The notes: generated by a model not told the origin, from the sequence alone. A stretch of DNA of 64,000 nt from Algibacter mikhailovii (GCF_014651495.1 NZ_BMWZ01000002.1:496001-560000), one strand, 5' to 3'; positions 45,564 through 55,065 are shown, counted from the first letter of the stretch. Numbers and translations: made by a program.

Positions 45564-46847
45564 ATGAATAAAACGACGTCCAAGAACAACACAGGTTATC
45601 TATTTTTAACCCTTAGTGCAATGGCTTTTATTGCCTTTTTAGGTATGTATAATTCAGATCAAAGTACATTAACTGGGTTATTTCTAATTATTGGTTTTGT
45701 TTCTCTTTCCATTGCGGTAAGGTGGTTTCCATTATTTAAAGGCTTTTCATATTCTCTGTTAATTTTTTCTGCTGTTTGCGTATCTATGTATTTTCCAGAA
45801 TATTTTTTAGGTATTGGTAACTTTAAATTTAGTTTACTAATTGTGCCTTTACTCCAAATAATCATGTTTGGAATGGGATCTCAAATGAGTTTAAATGATT
45901 TTGTTGGCGTTATAAAAATGCCCAAAGGAGTGATTGCAGGTGTCATTTGTCAATTTACCATTATGCCCATTATCGGTATTACCGTTGCTAAACTTTTTAA
46001 TTTTCCACCTGAAATTGGAGCTGGAATTGTTTTAGTAGGATCATGCCCTAGTGGAATGGCTTCAAATGTGATGGCATTTCTTGCTAAAGCCAATTTAGCA
46101 TTATCCGTTACCCTAACAGCATTTGCAACACTACTTTCCCCTATTATGACACCCCTTTTAATGCAAACCTTTGCTGGAGAATTGATAGAAATTGATTTCT
46201 GGGACATGATGCTTGGAATATTTAATATGGTAATCCTACCTATTTGCGCTGGTCTTATTTTTAATCTATTTCTTAATGGGAACAAAAGTCGCAAATCAAT
46301 TATTATTGAAATAGCGGCTTATGTATCGATAATATTTCTAAAAAACCTATTACAGTCAACTTCTGAAGGCATTTCCCAAACCCAGATAGTATCAACTATT
46401 ATAAAGGACTTGCTAATCTTTGGCCTACTGCCAGTAATTGCTGCATATGCCTTTAAACTTACTGCGAACGGAAGAAAGGATAAGCTAGAAAAAATTCTTT
46501 CTTTTATTTCCATGCTAGCCATCGGAATTATTATAACCGTTATTACTGCTGCCGGCAGAGACAGCCTATTAGAAGTGGGACTATTACTTATAATTGCCTG
46601 TCTAATTCAGAACATGTTTGGATATTCGCTTGGGTATTTCATTGCTAAATTATTACGTCTAAAGGAAAAAGACTGCAGAACTATAGCACTAGAAGTAGGG
46701 ATGCAAAACGGCGGACTGGCATCTGGACTAGCTATACAAATGGGGAAAATTGCTACTGTTGGACTTGCTCCGGCCATTTTTGGTCCAATGATGAATATTA
46801 CCGGTTCCTCTCTGGCTACCTGGTGGCGCAGTAAATCAACGGAATAA
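45564..46847 (+). CDS. Bile acid:sodium symporter (SBF/BASS) family transporter
   Basis: A 427-residue inner-membrane protein with about 10-12 predicted helices. The SBF core starts after an N-terminal extension of three helices, and includes LIVPLLQIIMFGMGSQMSLNDF, VLVGSCPSGMASNVMAFLAKANLALSV and the second-half EVGMQNGGLASGLAI. These are the two inverted-repeat crossover motifs of the family, which form the sodium sites. Bacterial members carry pantoate, keto-acids or sulfur compounds. The substrate is not evident, and neighbouring genes do not help. Confidence 0.9.
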   Translation: MNKTTSKNNTGYLFLTLSAMAFIAFLGMYNSDQSTLTGLFLIIGFVSLSIAVRWFPLFKGFSYSLLIFSAVCVSMYFPEYFLGIGNFKFSLLIVPLLQIIMFGMGSQMSLNDFVGVIKMPKGVIAGVICQFTIMPIIGITVAKLFNFPPEIGAGIVLVGSCPSGMASNVMAFLAKANLALSVTLTAFATLLSPIMTPLLMQTFAGELIEIDFWDMMLGIFNMVILPICAGLIFNLFLNGNKSRKSIIIEIAAYVSIIFLKNLLQSTSEGISQTQIVSTIIKDLLIFGLLPVIAAYAFKLTANGRKDKLEKILSFISMLAIGIIITVITAAGRDSLLEVGLLLIIACLIQNMFGYSLGYFIAKLLRLKEKDCRTIALEVGMQNGGLASGLAIQMGKIATVGLAPAIFGPMMNITGSSLATWWRSKSTE

Positions 46848-47022
46848 ATCATATAAAACCATTGACTGGAACATCCATTTCCTTCTTTAACTTAGGAATG
46901 TGACCGTGCACTCAGGCCAAAATCATGAGCATTAATATTTCCAATCCTGACTAGAATTAATAAGGTATTTAAATTAATCAACGGTAAGATTACATGGAAA
47001 CCAAACCAACTGCGGTAAAACA

Positions 47023-47805
47023 TCAGCTACCTGGAAAATCAGCTTTTCTTTTTGCTAAAAACGCTGTGGTTCCTTCCTTAAAATCATCGGTCCCAAAGCA
47101 ATTTCCAAACTCCTGAATTTCCACATCAAAACCATTAACTCCATTGTCAAAACTTGAATTAACGGCTTTTATAGCAGCACTGATAGCCACTAATGAATTA
47201 CCTCCTATTTTCATCGCAATTTTTTCGCAAGTAGGGAGCAGGGCTTCTTGCTCCACCACATGATTTACCAATCCATAATCACATGCTGTTTTAGCATCTA
47301 TCATACCCGCTGTCATAATCATCTCCATTGCTCGCCCCTTACCTACTAATTGTGGTAAGCGTTGCGTTCCACCATAACCAGGGATAAGACCTAAAGACAC
47401 TTCTGGAAGTCCTAATTTAGCATTATCACTTGCTAATCTAAAATGGCAAGCCATAGCCAATTCAAGTCCGCCTCCAAGGGCAAAACCATTTACTGCAGCA
47501 ATAACGGGAGTCGAAAGGTTTGCTACAAAATCAAATAAATCTGCCTGGCCTTTTGCAGCTAGATCTATACCCTCACCAACCTCAAAATCTGCAAATTCAC
47601 TAATGTCTGCACCTGCTACAAAAGCTTTTTCTCCGCTTCCTGTAATAATTATAACTTTCGTATCGTCATCGGCATTAGCGGCATCAAAGGCTTCATGCAA
47701 TTCATGAATAGTTTCCTTATTTAAGGCATTTAATTTTTTAGGACGGTCAATGGTAATTATAGTAATCCCATTGTTTTGTTCTAGGTGCAGATTATTGTAT
47801 GTCAT
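47023..47805 (-). CDS. Enoyl-CoA hydratase/isomerase family protein
   Basis: This 260-residue crotonase-fold enzyme probably hydrates enoyl-CoA in beta-oxidation or amino-acid breakdown. The oxyanion-hole segments are EKAFVAGADISEF and NGFALGGGLELAMACHFRLAS. The catalytic Glu positions are present in LPEVSLGLIPGYGGTQRLPQLVG, including E of PEVSLG. The sequence is close to short-chain enoyl-CoA hydratase. It follows the histidine kinase gene by three bases. Confidence 0.95.
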   Translation of the reverse strand: MTYNNLHLEQNNGITIITIDRPKKLNALNKETIHELHEAFDAANADDDTKVIIITGSGEKAFVAGADISEFADFEVGEGIDLAAKGQADLFDFVANLSTPVIAAVNGFALGGGLELAMACHFRLASDNAKLGLPEVSLGLIPGYGGTQRLPQLVGKGRAMEMIMTAGMIDAKTACDYGLVNHVVEQEALLPTCEKIAMKIGGNSLVAISAAIKAVNSSFDNGVNGFDVEIQEFGNCFGTDDFKEGTTAFLAKRKADFPGS

Positions 47806-47808
47806 GAT

Positions 47809-49266
47809 TTACTCTTTTGGAAATGTCACTTTAAATATTGTCCCTTTATTTTTTTCTGAAACAAAGGAAATACCGCCTTTATAGGTTTCTAATATGTTTT
47901 TAACCATAGCTAAACCAAGCCCCATACCACTTGATTTTGTCGTAAACTTAGGCTCAAATACTTTGTCTTTATTCTCTTCAGACACCCCTGAGCCATTATC
48001 TGATACCGTAATAATCACATCACCTTTATCTTGACCAACATGAATCTCTATTTTTGGTGTTTGGTTATCTGGAATGGACTGAATGCCATTTTTAACCAAA
48101 TTTGTAACTACCCTTATAAGTTGCGTTCTATCAAATTTAGCTATAATTTCCTCAGCATCAGCTGAAAAAATAATGTAATCTTCATTAAAAATATCTAAAG
48201 CCAATTTCACTATTTTCACCACATTAAGTGTTTCATTTTGCTGTGCAGGCATTTTTGCAAAATTTGAGAATGCTGAGGCAATAGAACTCATAGTATCTAT
48301 TTGCTGAATTAAGGTCTTGGTATATTCATCAACTTTCAAATGAATATTTTCATCCTCAGGATTAAACTTACGTTGAAAATTTTGCACCGTCAATCGCATA
48401 GGGGTTAACGGGTTTTTAATCTCATGTGCCACTTGTTTTGCCATTTCTCGCCAAGCCTGCTCACGCTCACTTTTCGCCAATTGCACTGCACTTTCTTCAA
48501 GCTCATCAATCATACTATTATAGGAGTTCACTAAGGTAGAAATCTCTTCACTTGTATCATTAACCTCAATCTTTTCATTTAAACGCTCTAAACGCGTGGC
48601 ATTAATTTTATCACTAATCGTTTTTAAAGATTTTGTAATATATTTTGAAAGCAAAAAAGCAATCCCAATAGCCATAAGCAACACCAACATGAACGCATAA
48701 CCAATTCGGGTTAAGAATTCTTGAAGTTCTTTATCTAGAAAATCATCTTTTTCTAAATACGGTATATTTAGGATGGCTAAAGATTTAGATTTTTGATCTG
48801 TAATAAAAGTATACGAAGATTGAAACGTTTCGCCATTCTCTTTGTGCTTATCTACATATCTATGCATTGCGGTATTTGAAATAGCATTTAAAACCGCAGC
48901 ATCCAAACATGTATCAGCATAATTATTTTGAAACCCAGCTTTAGAGGTAATAAGCAGATTACCTTCTAAATCATACAAATTAATTTGAAGCTTATGAATG
49001 TCGGCTATATTATAAATTTCTTCTTTGAAAATATAGGGGATGTTTTCTGTTTTAACTTCCCAAGTATTTTGCCTACCATTTAAAACCCGCATTAAATGGG
49101 TTTGAATATTCTCTTCTTTACGCTCTAAACGGCCCCTGTGATAATCTGCACTTTGTTCTTTATATTGATAAATAGCGACTGCCGAAATAAGTACAGATCC
49201 GAATATAACCAAAAGAATCATGGCAATAAATATGCGTGTACGTAAGGATAAAGTTTTTAGTTTCAA
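47809..49266 (-). CDS. NtrY-like sensor histidine kinase
   Basis: A 485-residue inner-membrane kinase. It has two transmembrane helices at about 10-30 and 190-215, enclosing an extracytoplasmic domain. A HAMP region follows at about 215-265. The phospho-acceptor His lies in VAHEIKNPLTPMRL, and the ATP-binding domain has N (NLVKNG), DNGSGV and GLGLAMVKN boxes. NtrY-type architecture is inferred from the HEIKNPLTP motif and HAMP. No response regulator is adjacent, so it is an orphan here. Confidence 0.92.
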   Translation of the reverse strand: MKLKTLSLRTRIFIAMILLVIFGSVLISAVAIYQYKEQSADYHRGRLERKEENIQTHLMRVLNGRQNTWEVKTENIPYIFKEEIYNIADIHKLQINLYDLEGNLLITSKAGFQNNYADTCLDAAVLNAISNTAMHRYVDKHKENGETFQSSYTFITDQKSKSLAILNIPYLEKDDFLDKELQEFLTRIGYAFMLVLLMAIGIAFLLSKYITKSLKTISDKINATRLERLNEKIEVNDTSEEISTLVNSYNSMIDELEESAVQLAKSEREQAWREMAKQVAHEIKNPLTPMRLTVQNFQRKFNPEDENIHLKVDEYTKTLIQQIDTMSSIASAFSNFAKMPAQQNETLNVVKIVKLALDIFNEDYIIFSADAEEIIAKFDRTQLIRVVTNLVKNGIQSIPDNQTPKIEIHVGQDKGDVIITVSDNGSGVSEENKDKVFEPKFTTKSSGMGLGLAMVKNILETYKGGISFVSEKNKGTIFKVTFPKE

Positions 49267-49460
49267 TAGCTATTTTTTTGAAATTTTAATCGACACTAAA
49301 TATAACAATAATCACACCAAACACATTAGTGCAAAAAGATAAAGTAAAACTTAGTCTTTACTGTCTTGCCATTTACTGCAATGCTGAAATACTTGATTGC
49401 CTTTTTAAAAAACTTCTAATTACCGAAAAGCTGGAGTCAAAAAAAACGAACACATTAGGT

Positions 49461-50009
49461 TTAGGCGTCCGGATGCTTATCTCTGAAATTTTTATACATC
49501 TTAAAACCTAACATGATTAATAATCCCAGTACAAAAATGCCAACGATACCCCAAATCCAATTGATGGCACTCTTTAGAATGACTAAAAATATCACGGCAA
49601 ACAAAATAAAAGTAGCACCTTCATTCCATATACGCATGAAACTGGAGGTTTTCCGAACATCATCTCTTTGTAACTGTTTGTAGTATTTATGGGTTATTAA
49701 GTGGTAGATAAATAACAAGAGGATGAAACCAATTTTCACCTGCATCCAATCCATATAAATAAGGGTAGGATTCAAATAGAACAAAACCAAACCAAATAAT
49801 AATGCTAAAATTGATGATGGCCATGTAATGATAAACCATAAGCGTTTTGCCATTAACTTAAGCTGTTTGCCTAGTATTTCTTTTTCTGGAGACGGCTTAT
49901 CAAAAGCTTCAATTTGATACACAAACAACCTAGGAATGTAAAACAACCCGGCAAACCATGTGATAACAAAAATTAAATGAAAGGCCTTAAAATAGAAGTA
50001 GTAGTCCAT
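49461..50009 (-). CDS. hemJ: HemJ-type protoporphyrinogen IX oxidase (CopD family)
   Basis: A 182-residue inner-membrane protein with four or five helices. It has the HemJ signature KAFHLIFVITWFAGLFYIPR, with a conserved His and Arg, and MDWMQVKIGFILLLFIYH containing the conserved Lys. In bacteria lacking HemG and HemY, this protein oxidises protoporphyrinogen IX. Databases often label it only as CopD family. Its position two genes after hemH, and opposite hemA, supports the heme role. Confidence 0.85.
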   Translation of the reverse strand: MDYYFYFKAFHLIFVITWFAGLFYIPRLFVYQIEAFDKPSPEKEILGKQLKLMAKRLWFIITWPSSILALLFGLVLFYLNPTLIYMDWMQVKIGFILLLFIYHLITHKYYKQLQRDDVRKTSSFMRIWNEGATFILFAVIFLVILKSAINWIWGIVGIFVLGLLIMLGFKMYKNFRDKHPDA

Positions 50010-50012
50010 AAC

Positions 50013-51383
50013 TTAAATCGTGCTTTTCAAGCGTTTTATTTCTGGGTTCAAGTTCTTAATAATTTCTCTATTTAGAAAATATGCCGTTACTAATGTGGCT
50101 AAAATATCTGAAATTGGAAATGCCATCCACACACCAAGCTCACCATAAAAGATGGGCATGATGAAAATAAGAGGGATAAAGAAAAAGCCTTGTCTTAACA
50201 AAGTAAGCAATAGGGCCTGCTTGGCTTTTCCAATGGCTTGAAAATAGGCCGCACCTATAAGTTGAACAGCAATAATAGGCGTAACCCCAAAAACCCAGCG
50301 CATGGCAGGAGGCGTTTCTAAAATCACCTGACTATCATTAGTAAATAATTTAGTTATAGCTTCAGGAAACACCATGAGCAGGACAAAAACAACCGTCGCG
50401 AATATTGAGGCATATTTTATGGCAATAAAAATAGTGTCCTTGACCCGATTATATTTCATAGCACCATAGTTAAATCCGGCTATAGGCAAAAAGCCTTGAG
50501 TAATACCGTAAACAGGAAATAATGCGAACATGAGCATGCGCCCCACAATGGCATAGGCAGTGACCGAAGATTCGCCACCCAAATCGAATAAAATATTATT
50601 CATGAGCAAATAAGTCACACTAACAATAGCCTGCCGCGCAAGAGTCACAAAACCTAAAGAGCCTATTTCCAAAACAATGGATCTATTTAAACCAAAGTGA
50701 CACCTTTTTAGTTTTAATTCAGAGTTTTTAGATAAGAAAAACCAAAAAATAAATGCAAAACATAATACATAAGCTATTGTTGTTGCCCAAGCAGCTCCGG
50801 CCATTCCCCAATCTAAGAGATTAATAAATAGGTAATCTAAAGCAAGATTACCAACAGATGGAATCATCATGGCATACATAGCAAATTTAGGCTTTCCTTC
50901 AGCCCGAATTACGGTATTACCCATCATAGAAAGCGCCAAAAAAGGCACTCCGTATAGTACAATTATATAATAAATTTTAGCAGGCTCGAGAATATTTCCT
51001 TTTCCTCCAAAAGCAGGTACAATCTCATCTACAAACCCCAAACCAAAAATCACCATGGTTATGGTTAGTACTAGTGTAAGCGTAATTTGATTCCCAAATG
51101 TTTTTAAGGCTTTTGACTTTTCGTTTGCACCTAAGGCCCTAGAAATTATTGAAGAACCTCCAACCCCAATGGCCATACCTAGGGCTGCAATAAAAAAAGA
51201 GACTGGCAACACCACATTAATAGCAGCAATAGCTGTAGAACCAATCCATTGCCCTACAAAAATAGTATCAACTAATATATTTAAAGACATCACAAGTATT
51301 CCTATGGCTGCAGGAATAGCTTGCTTTATAAGAAGTTTTGTAATAGGAAGTGTGCCTAAATCTTGTGACGATATTTTAGCCAT
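50013..51383 (-). CDS. MATE family efflux transporter
   Basis: A 456-residue inner-membrane antiporter with 12 predicted helices. Typical segments are PAAIGILVMSLNILVDTIFVGQWIG in the first helix, LGMAIGVGGSSIISRALGANE, and the repeat-like AMFPVYGITQGFLPIAGFNYGAM in the second half. It probably exports organic cations or drugs using sodium or proton gradients. It overlaps the hemH stop by one base (TAATG) and lies three bases before hemJ, so it is in the heme operon, a puzzling but stable-looking position. Confidence 0.93.
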   Translation of the reverse strand: MAKISSQDLGTLPITKLLIKQAIPAAIGILVMSLNILVDTIFVGQWIGSTAIAAINVVLPVSFFIAALGMAIGVGGSSIISRALGANEKSKALKTFGNQITLTLVLTITMVIFGLGFVDEIVPAFGGKGNILEPAKIYYIIVLYGVPFLALSMMGNTVIRAEGKPKFAMYAMMIPSVGNLALDYLFINLLDWGMAGAAWATTIAYVLCFAFIFWFFLSKNSELKLKRCHFGLNRSIVLEIGSLGFVTLARQAIVSVTYLLMNNILFDLGGESSVTAYAIVGRMLMFALFPVYGITQGFLPIAGFNYGAMKYNRVKDTIFIAIKYASIFATVVFVLLMVFPEAITKLFTNDSQVILETPPAMRWVFGVTPIIAVQLIGAAYFQAIGKAKQALLLTLLRQGFFFIPLIFIMPIFYGELGVWMAFPISDILATLVTAYFLNREIIKNLNPEIKRLKSTI

Positions 51384-52423
51384 TAAACGGTTAATGGCTT
51401 GTTAACTACTGCCCACTCTTCTGCCATGTTAGCAATAACTTGGGCAAAATCTTCACGGTCATTTAAGCATGGAATAACAGTAAATTCTTTTCCACCAACT
51501 TCATGGAAAATTTCTTCACCTTCCATAGCGATTTCTTCAAGGGTCTCTAAACAATCACTTACAAATGCTGGTGTAACAATAGCCATTTTTTTGATTCCCT
51601 GTTTTCCCATGCGCTCTATAGTACGATCTGTATAAGGCTGTAACCATGGATCAAAACCTAGTCTAGATTGAAATGAAGTAGAATACGTACCGTTTTTTAA
51701 GCCTAAGGCCTTAGCGACATTTACCGTGGTAATTTCGCATTGGTGACGATAACAAAACTCATGCTGTTCACTTCCTTTTTTAAAGCAGCATTTGCCATCC
51801 ATTTTACAGTTGCCTTTGGTGATATCACTTTTACGAATATGCCTTTCAGGAACACCATGGTAACTAAAAAGGATATGCTCGTAATCTAAACCATCCAGTT
51901 TTTCTGCTATACTTTTGGAAAGCACATTTATGTAATCCTTTCTTTTATAAAAAGCTGGAGTTCGTGTTATTTTTACTTGCGGAAAGTATTCAGTAACTAA
52001 TTCGTCTACTTTAACATCAATGGTTTCGGTAGTTGCCATAGCAAACTGTGGATATAACGGAATGGTTTTTATCTCAGTACAACCTTGATCAACCAATTCT
52101 TGAAGGCCTTTTTTAAGTGTCATGCTGCCGTATCGCATGGCCAAAGCCACAGGGTATTTAACTTTTTCTTGTACTTTTTCTTGAAGCTTTTCAGATAATA
52201 CAATTAGGGGCGAACCGTCTTCCCACCATATTTTCTTATAGGCTTTTGCTGAAGCTTTAGGTCTTGTGTTTAAAATAATACCTTTAACTAAAAGGGTTCT
52301 GGCCCATAAAGGCACATCAATAACACGTTCATCCATTAAAAATTCGCCCAAATACTTTTTAACATCTTTTGGCTCTGGACTATCTGGTGAACCTAGATTG
52401 ACAAGTAGTACTCCTTTTTTCAT
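51383..52423 (-). CDS. hemH: Ferrochelatase with internal Cys cluster
   Basis: This enzyme inserts Fe(II) into protoporphyrin IX (or a related porphyrin), the last step of heme synthesis. It has 346 residues. Family motifs are VLLVNLGSPDSPEP, SYHGVPERHIRKSD with catalytic His189, and CLETLEEIAMEGEEIF. Between residues 206 and 229 there are five cysteines (C206, C212, C213, C224, C229), a cluster that could hold a [2Fe-2S] centre as in some other ferrochelatases. A promoter element lies 19 bases upstream. Confidence 0.95.
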   Translation of the reverse strand: MKKGVLLVNLGSPDSPEPKDVKKYLGEFLMDERVIDVPLWARTLLVKGIILNTRPKASAKAYKKIWWEDGSPLIVLSEKLQEKVQEKVKYPVALAMRYGSMTLKKGLQELVDQGCTEIKTIPLYPQFAMATTETIDVKVDELVTEYFPQVKITRTPAFYKRKDYINVLSKSIAEKLDGLDYEHILFSYHGVPERHIRKSDITKGNCKMDGKCCFKKGSEQHEFCYRHQCEITTVNVAKALGLKNGTYSTSFQSRLGFDPWLQPYTDRTIERMGKQGIKKMAIVTPAFVSDCLETLEEIAMEGEEIFHEVGGKEFTVIPCLNDREDFAQVIANMAEEWAVVNKPLTV

Positions 52424-52441
52424 ATCATTTTTTTAGCATTA

Positions 52442-52449
52442 CAAAAATA
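52442..52449 (-). promoter_or_regulatory. TAnnTTTG -7 element for hemH
   Basis: The minus strand reads TATTTTTG, an exact match, 19 bases before the hemH ATG. It gives hemH-MATE-hemJ their own start, separate from the small ORF upstream. Confidence 0.6.
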
Positions 52450-52487
52450 CGACACAAATTGCAATGATTATATGAAGTACCAAATAA

Positions 52488-52649
52488 TTACTGTTTTGGT
52501 TTTTCAATCTGTTCCGGATGATAAAGCTTTGGACGTTCTTCGTTATAATCACACTCCTGAAAAATACCACAAGACACATTGGTACGTGCTAAAGACTTAT
52601 TATTAACACCTTTATAAAAAGCTTCAATTTCTGGGCTTAAGTATTTCAT
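52488..52649 (-). CDS. Small hypothetical protein (53 residues) between PchR-like regulator and hemH
   Basis: An ATG at 52649 opens a 53-residue frame to TAA at 52488. It begins MKYLSPEIEAFYKGVNNKSL and ends with a segment containing SCGIFQECDYNEERPKLYHP. No named family is recognised. It lies just after the PchR-like regulator and before the hemH promoter, all on the minus strand. It shares a Cys-x(n)-CDxxxERP ending with the small ORF at 30199-30366, which is also next to an AraC gene. Coding looks real, as Asp, Glu and Lys codons are well distributed. Confidence 0.6.
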   Translation of the reverse strand: MKYLSPEIEAFYKGVNNKSLARTNVSCGIFQECDYNEERPKLYHPEQIEKPKQ

Positions 52650-52711
52650 AATATTAGGTTTTATATCACATTTAGTAGGGCTAAGTTAACTTTAATTACA
52701 ATTCTAGTATT

Positions 52712-53611
52712 TTACCCCAATGACATGACATACTTTTTAGGGGTCGTGCCATACTTCTTTTTAAAAGCAGCAATAAAATGGCTTGAAGTGCTGTAACCTA
52801 CTTTATGGCCCACTTCATTGACATTATCATTTCCCGCTTCTAAAAGTTTACGAGCAACTTCCATCTTATAATCAAATAAAAAACTAAAAACCGTATCTCC
52901 ATAAATTTGTTTAAAGCCTTCCTTAAGTTTTTTAAGACTTAAACCTATTTCATCGGCTAGTTCTTGTAAACTTGGCGGTTCTGCCATTCGCGAAACAACT
53001 ATGTCTTTTGCTTTTCTGATTTTAATGACATTCGTTTCATCTACTAAAAACGGACATTGCTCAATATTCGCATCTTCACTTCTATTAAAGTATAAACTCA
53101 ACAATTCATAAGCCTTTCCTTTAAAATATAAAGGTTTTATAGACGAATTGAGGTTGTAATTTATAAGCTGATTTAATACGATAGCCATAGAAGGGGAAAT
53201 CACGCCATCTTTATAATACTTTTTGTCCCTATTGTCTCCGCTCAAAAACGTAATATAATCGGCTTCATGAGAAAAAAAACTATGAAATTTTTTAATTGAT
53301 ATTAAAATGGAAACCATCCAAGAATGTGGGTTAATTTCTAAATTTATAGGAAGCTCACGCTGCGGATTATATAACAACAAAGAATTCTCTTCCAATATAT
53401 TTAATCGGTAGCGCCCTTCATTAAAAACAAACTGACTTGACCCTTTAACGCAAAAATGAAACTGAATATAATCACTATCTATTTCTTTTGCAGCAGATTG
53501 CATTTCATTAGTTTCATTTTTATAAGCCAATACTAAAACGCCGTCTTCAACTAATGTTTCATCGAATGAACTTTCAGCGACACTTTTTTCTTTATTTAAA
53601 TCTTGACTCAT
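52712..53611 (-). CDS. PchR-like AraC-family transcriptional regulator
   Basis: A 299-residue AraC-type regulator. The N-terminal half is a cupin-like sensing domain (ending near residue 190). The C-terminal HTH pair contains SLQELADEIGLSLKKLKEGFKQIYG and VNEVGHKVGYSTSSHFIAAFKKKYGTTPKKY, the PchR-type version. PchR-like regulators often respond to siderophores or iron. The position between the hemH group and the divergent hemA operon suggests it regulates heme synthesis, which is inference from context. Confidence 0.9.
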   Translation of the reverse strand: MSQDLNKEKSVAESSFDETLVEDGVLVLAYKNETNEMQSAAKEIDSDYIQFHFCVKGSSQFVFNEGRYRLNILEENSLLLYNPQRELPINLEINPHSWMVSILISIKKFHSFFSHEADYITFLSGDNRDKKYYKDGVISPSMAIVLNQLINYNLNSSIKPLYFKGKAYELLSLYFNRSEDANIEQCPFLVDETNVIKIRKAKDIVVSRMAEPPSLQELADEIGLSLKKLKEGFKQIYGDTVFSFLFDYKMEVARKLLEAGNDNVNEVGHKVGYSTSSHFIAAFKKKYGTTPKKYVMSLG

Positions 53612-53770
53612 TCTTCTTTTATTTAGATTCGTTCTAAATTAAACAATTCAAACCTGCCTAATTCTCTACAAAAATATGACTTTTAGCATGTTTTCCCCAA
53701 AAACATCGCTAAAAAACAAAAAACGATATTAAAAGTTCTTTCAGCGTTACTTTTTTCTATGTCATCCATA

Positions 53771-53778
53771 TATTTTTG
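53771..53778 (+). promoter_or_regulatory. TAnnTTTG -7 element for the hemA operon
   Basis: TATTTTTG is exact and lies 21 bases before the hemA ATG. A TTG start inside this element can be ruled out. Confidence 0.65.
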
Positions 53779-53799
53779 CTTCACAATTTCAGGTATAGC

Positions 53800-55065
53800 A
53801 TGCAGAAGTATAACATTTCACGTAGTAGTTACTTTTATGCCATTGGCTTAAGTTACAAAAAAGCCGATGCTGATATAAGAGGACGCTTTAGTTTAGATGA
53901 GGAGTCTAAGCACTTACTTCTGGAACAAGCCAAAGAAAACGACATAGAGAGTTTAGTAGTTACATCTACCTGTAACAGAACAGAAATCTATGGTTTTGCG
54001 CAGCACCCCTATCAACTAATACAATTGCTTTGTGATAACACAAACGGAACTGTTGAAGAATTTCGTGATGTTGCCTATATATACAAAAACAAAGATGCTA
54101 TTGCGCACATGTTTCGTGTAGGCTCTGGTTTGGATAGTCAAATTCTAGGTGATTTTGAAATTATTAGTCAGCTAAAAACAAGCACAAAATTATCCAGAAA
54201 ATATGGTTTATTAAACCATTTTACTGAGCGTTTGGTTAATGCTGTAATACAAGCCAGTAAACGCATTAAAAACGAGACTAACATTTCTTCTGGTGCCACA
54301 TCAGTTTCTTTTGCCTCAGTACAATACATTTTTAATAATGTGCAAGATGTATCAAATAAGAATATTTTGTTATTCGGTACTGGAAAAATTGGCAGAAACA
54401 CCTGTGAAAACTTAGTCAAGCACACCGAGAATGAGCATATTACACTTATTAATAGAACAAAAACCAAAGCTGAACAAGTTGCAGGAAAATTCAATTTAAT
54501 AGTTAAAGATTATGCCAATTTACAAGAAGAAGTTAGCGCCTCTGATATATTGATTGTAGCAACAGGCGCCCAACGCCCAACGATTGACAAGCACATCATT
54601 CAAACTAAAAAACCACTTTTAATTTTAGATTTATCCATTCCTAAAAATGTCAATGAAAATGTTAAGGAACTGGACAACATCTCTTTAGTACATTTAGATC
54701 ATCTCTCTAAAATTACTGATGAAACATTAGAAGCGCGTAAAGCGCATATTCCATCTGCTGAAGCTATCATAGAAGAAGTTAAAGCTGAATTTAACAGCTG
54801 GTTAGAAACCAGAAAATTTGCTCCTACTATAAAAGCGTTAAAACATAAATTGACTGATTTTGCCACTGCTGAACTGGATACACAACGCAAAAAAATGTCT
54901 GACTTTAATGAAAAGCAGGCTGAAATAATCAGTACTAAAATTATTCAAAAAATTACCAATCATTTTGCACATCATTTAAAAGATGATGACGTATCTACTG
55001 ATGAAAGTCTGGAACTTATAAAAAAAGTTTTTCAGTTAGAACAATCTCAAAAATCCAATGTCTAA
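53800..55065 (+). CDS. hemA: Glutamyl-tRNA reductase
   Basis: This enzyme reduces Glu-tRNA to glutamate-1-semialdehyde, the first committed step of C5-pathway tetrapyrrole synthesis. It has 421 residues from ATG 53800 (MQKYNISRSSYFYAIGLSYK). The catalytic Cys is in TSTCNRTEIYGF; the substrate-binding GSGLDSQILGDFEII and the NADPH-binding FGTGKIGRNTCENL are present, and a helical dimerisation domain ends the protein. It overlaps hemCD by eight bases. Confidence 0.97.
   Translation: MQKYNISRSSYFYAIGLSYKKADADIRGRFSLDEESKHLLLEQAKENDIESLVVTSTCNRTEIYGFAQHPYQLIQLLCDNTNGTVEEFRDVAYIYKNKDAIAHMFRVGSGLDSQILGDFEIISQLKTSTKLSRKYGLLNHFTERLVNAVIQASKRIKNETNISSGATSVSFASVQYIFNNVQDVSNKNILLFGTGKIGRNTCENLVKHTENEHITLINRTKTKAEQVAGKFNLIVKDYANLQEEVSASDILIVATGAQRPTIDKHIIQTKKPLLILDLSIPKNVNENVKELDNISLVHLDHLSKITDETLEARKAHIPSAEAIIEEVKAEFNSWLETRKFAPTIKALKHKLTDFATAELDTQRKKMSDFNEKQAEIISTKIIQKITNHFAHHLKDDDVSTDESLELIKKVFQLEQSQKSNV

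Noticed and set aside
45950-46294. Minus-strand 114-codon frame within the SBF transporter gene
   Set aside because: It is an antisense shadow of a clear membrane-protein gene, with no homology or promoter of its own.
49329-49511. Plus-strand 60-codon frame overlapping the 3' end of hemJ
   Set aside because: It has a non-ATG start, no promoter element and no recognisable features, and overlaps a well-supported gene on the other strand.
53776-53799. Upstream TTG start for hemA
   Set aside because: The TTG is part of the TATTTTTG element. The conserved family sequence begins at the ATG at 53800.
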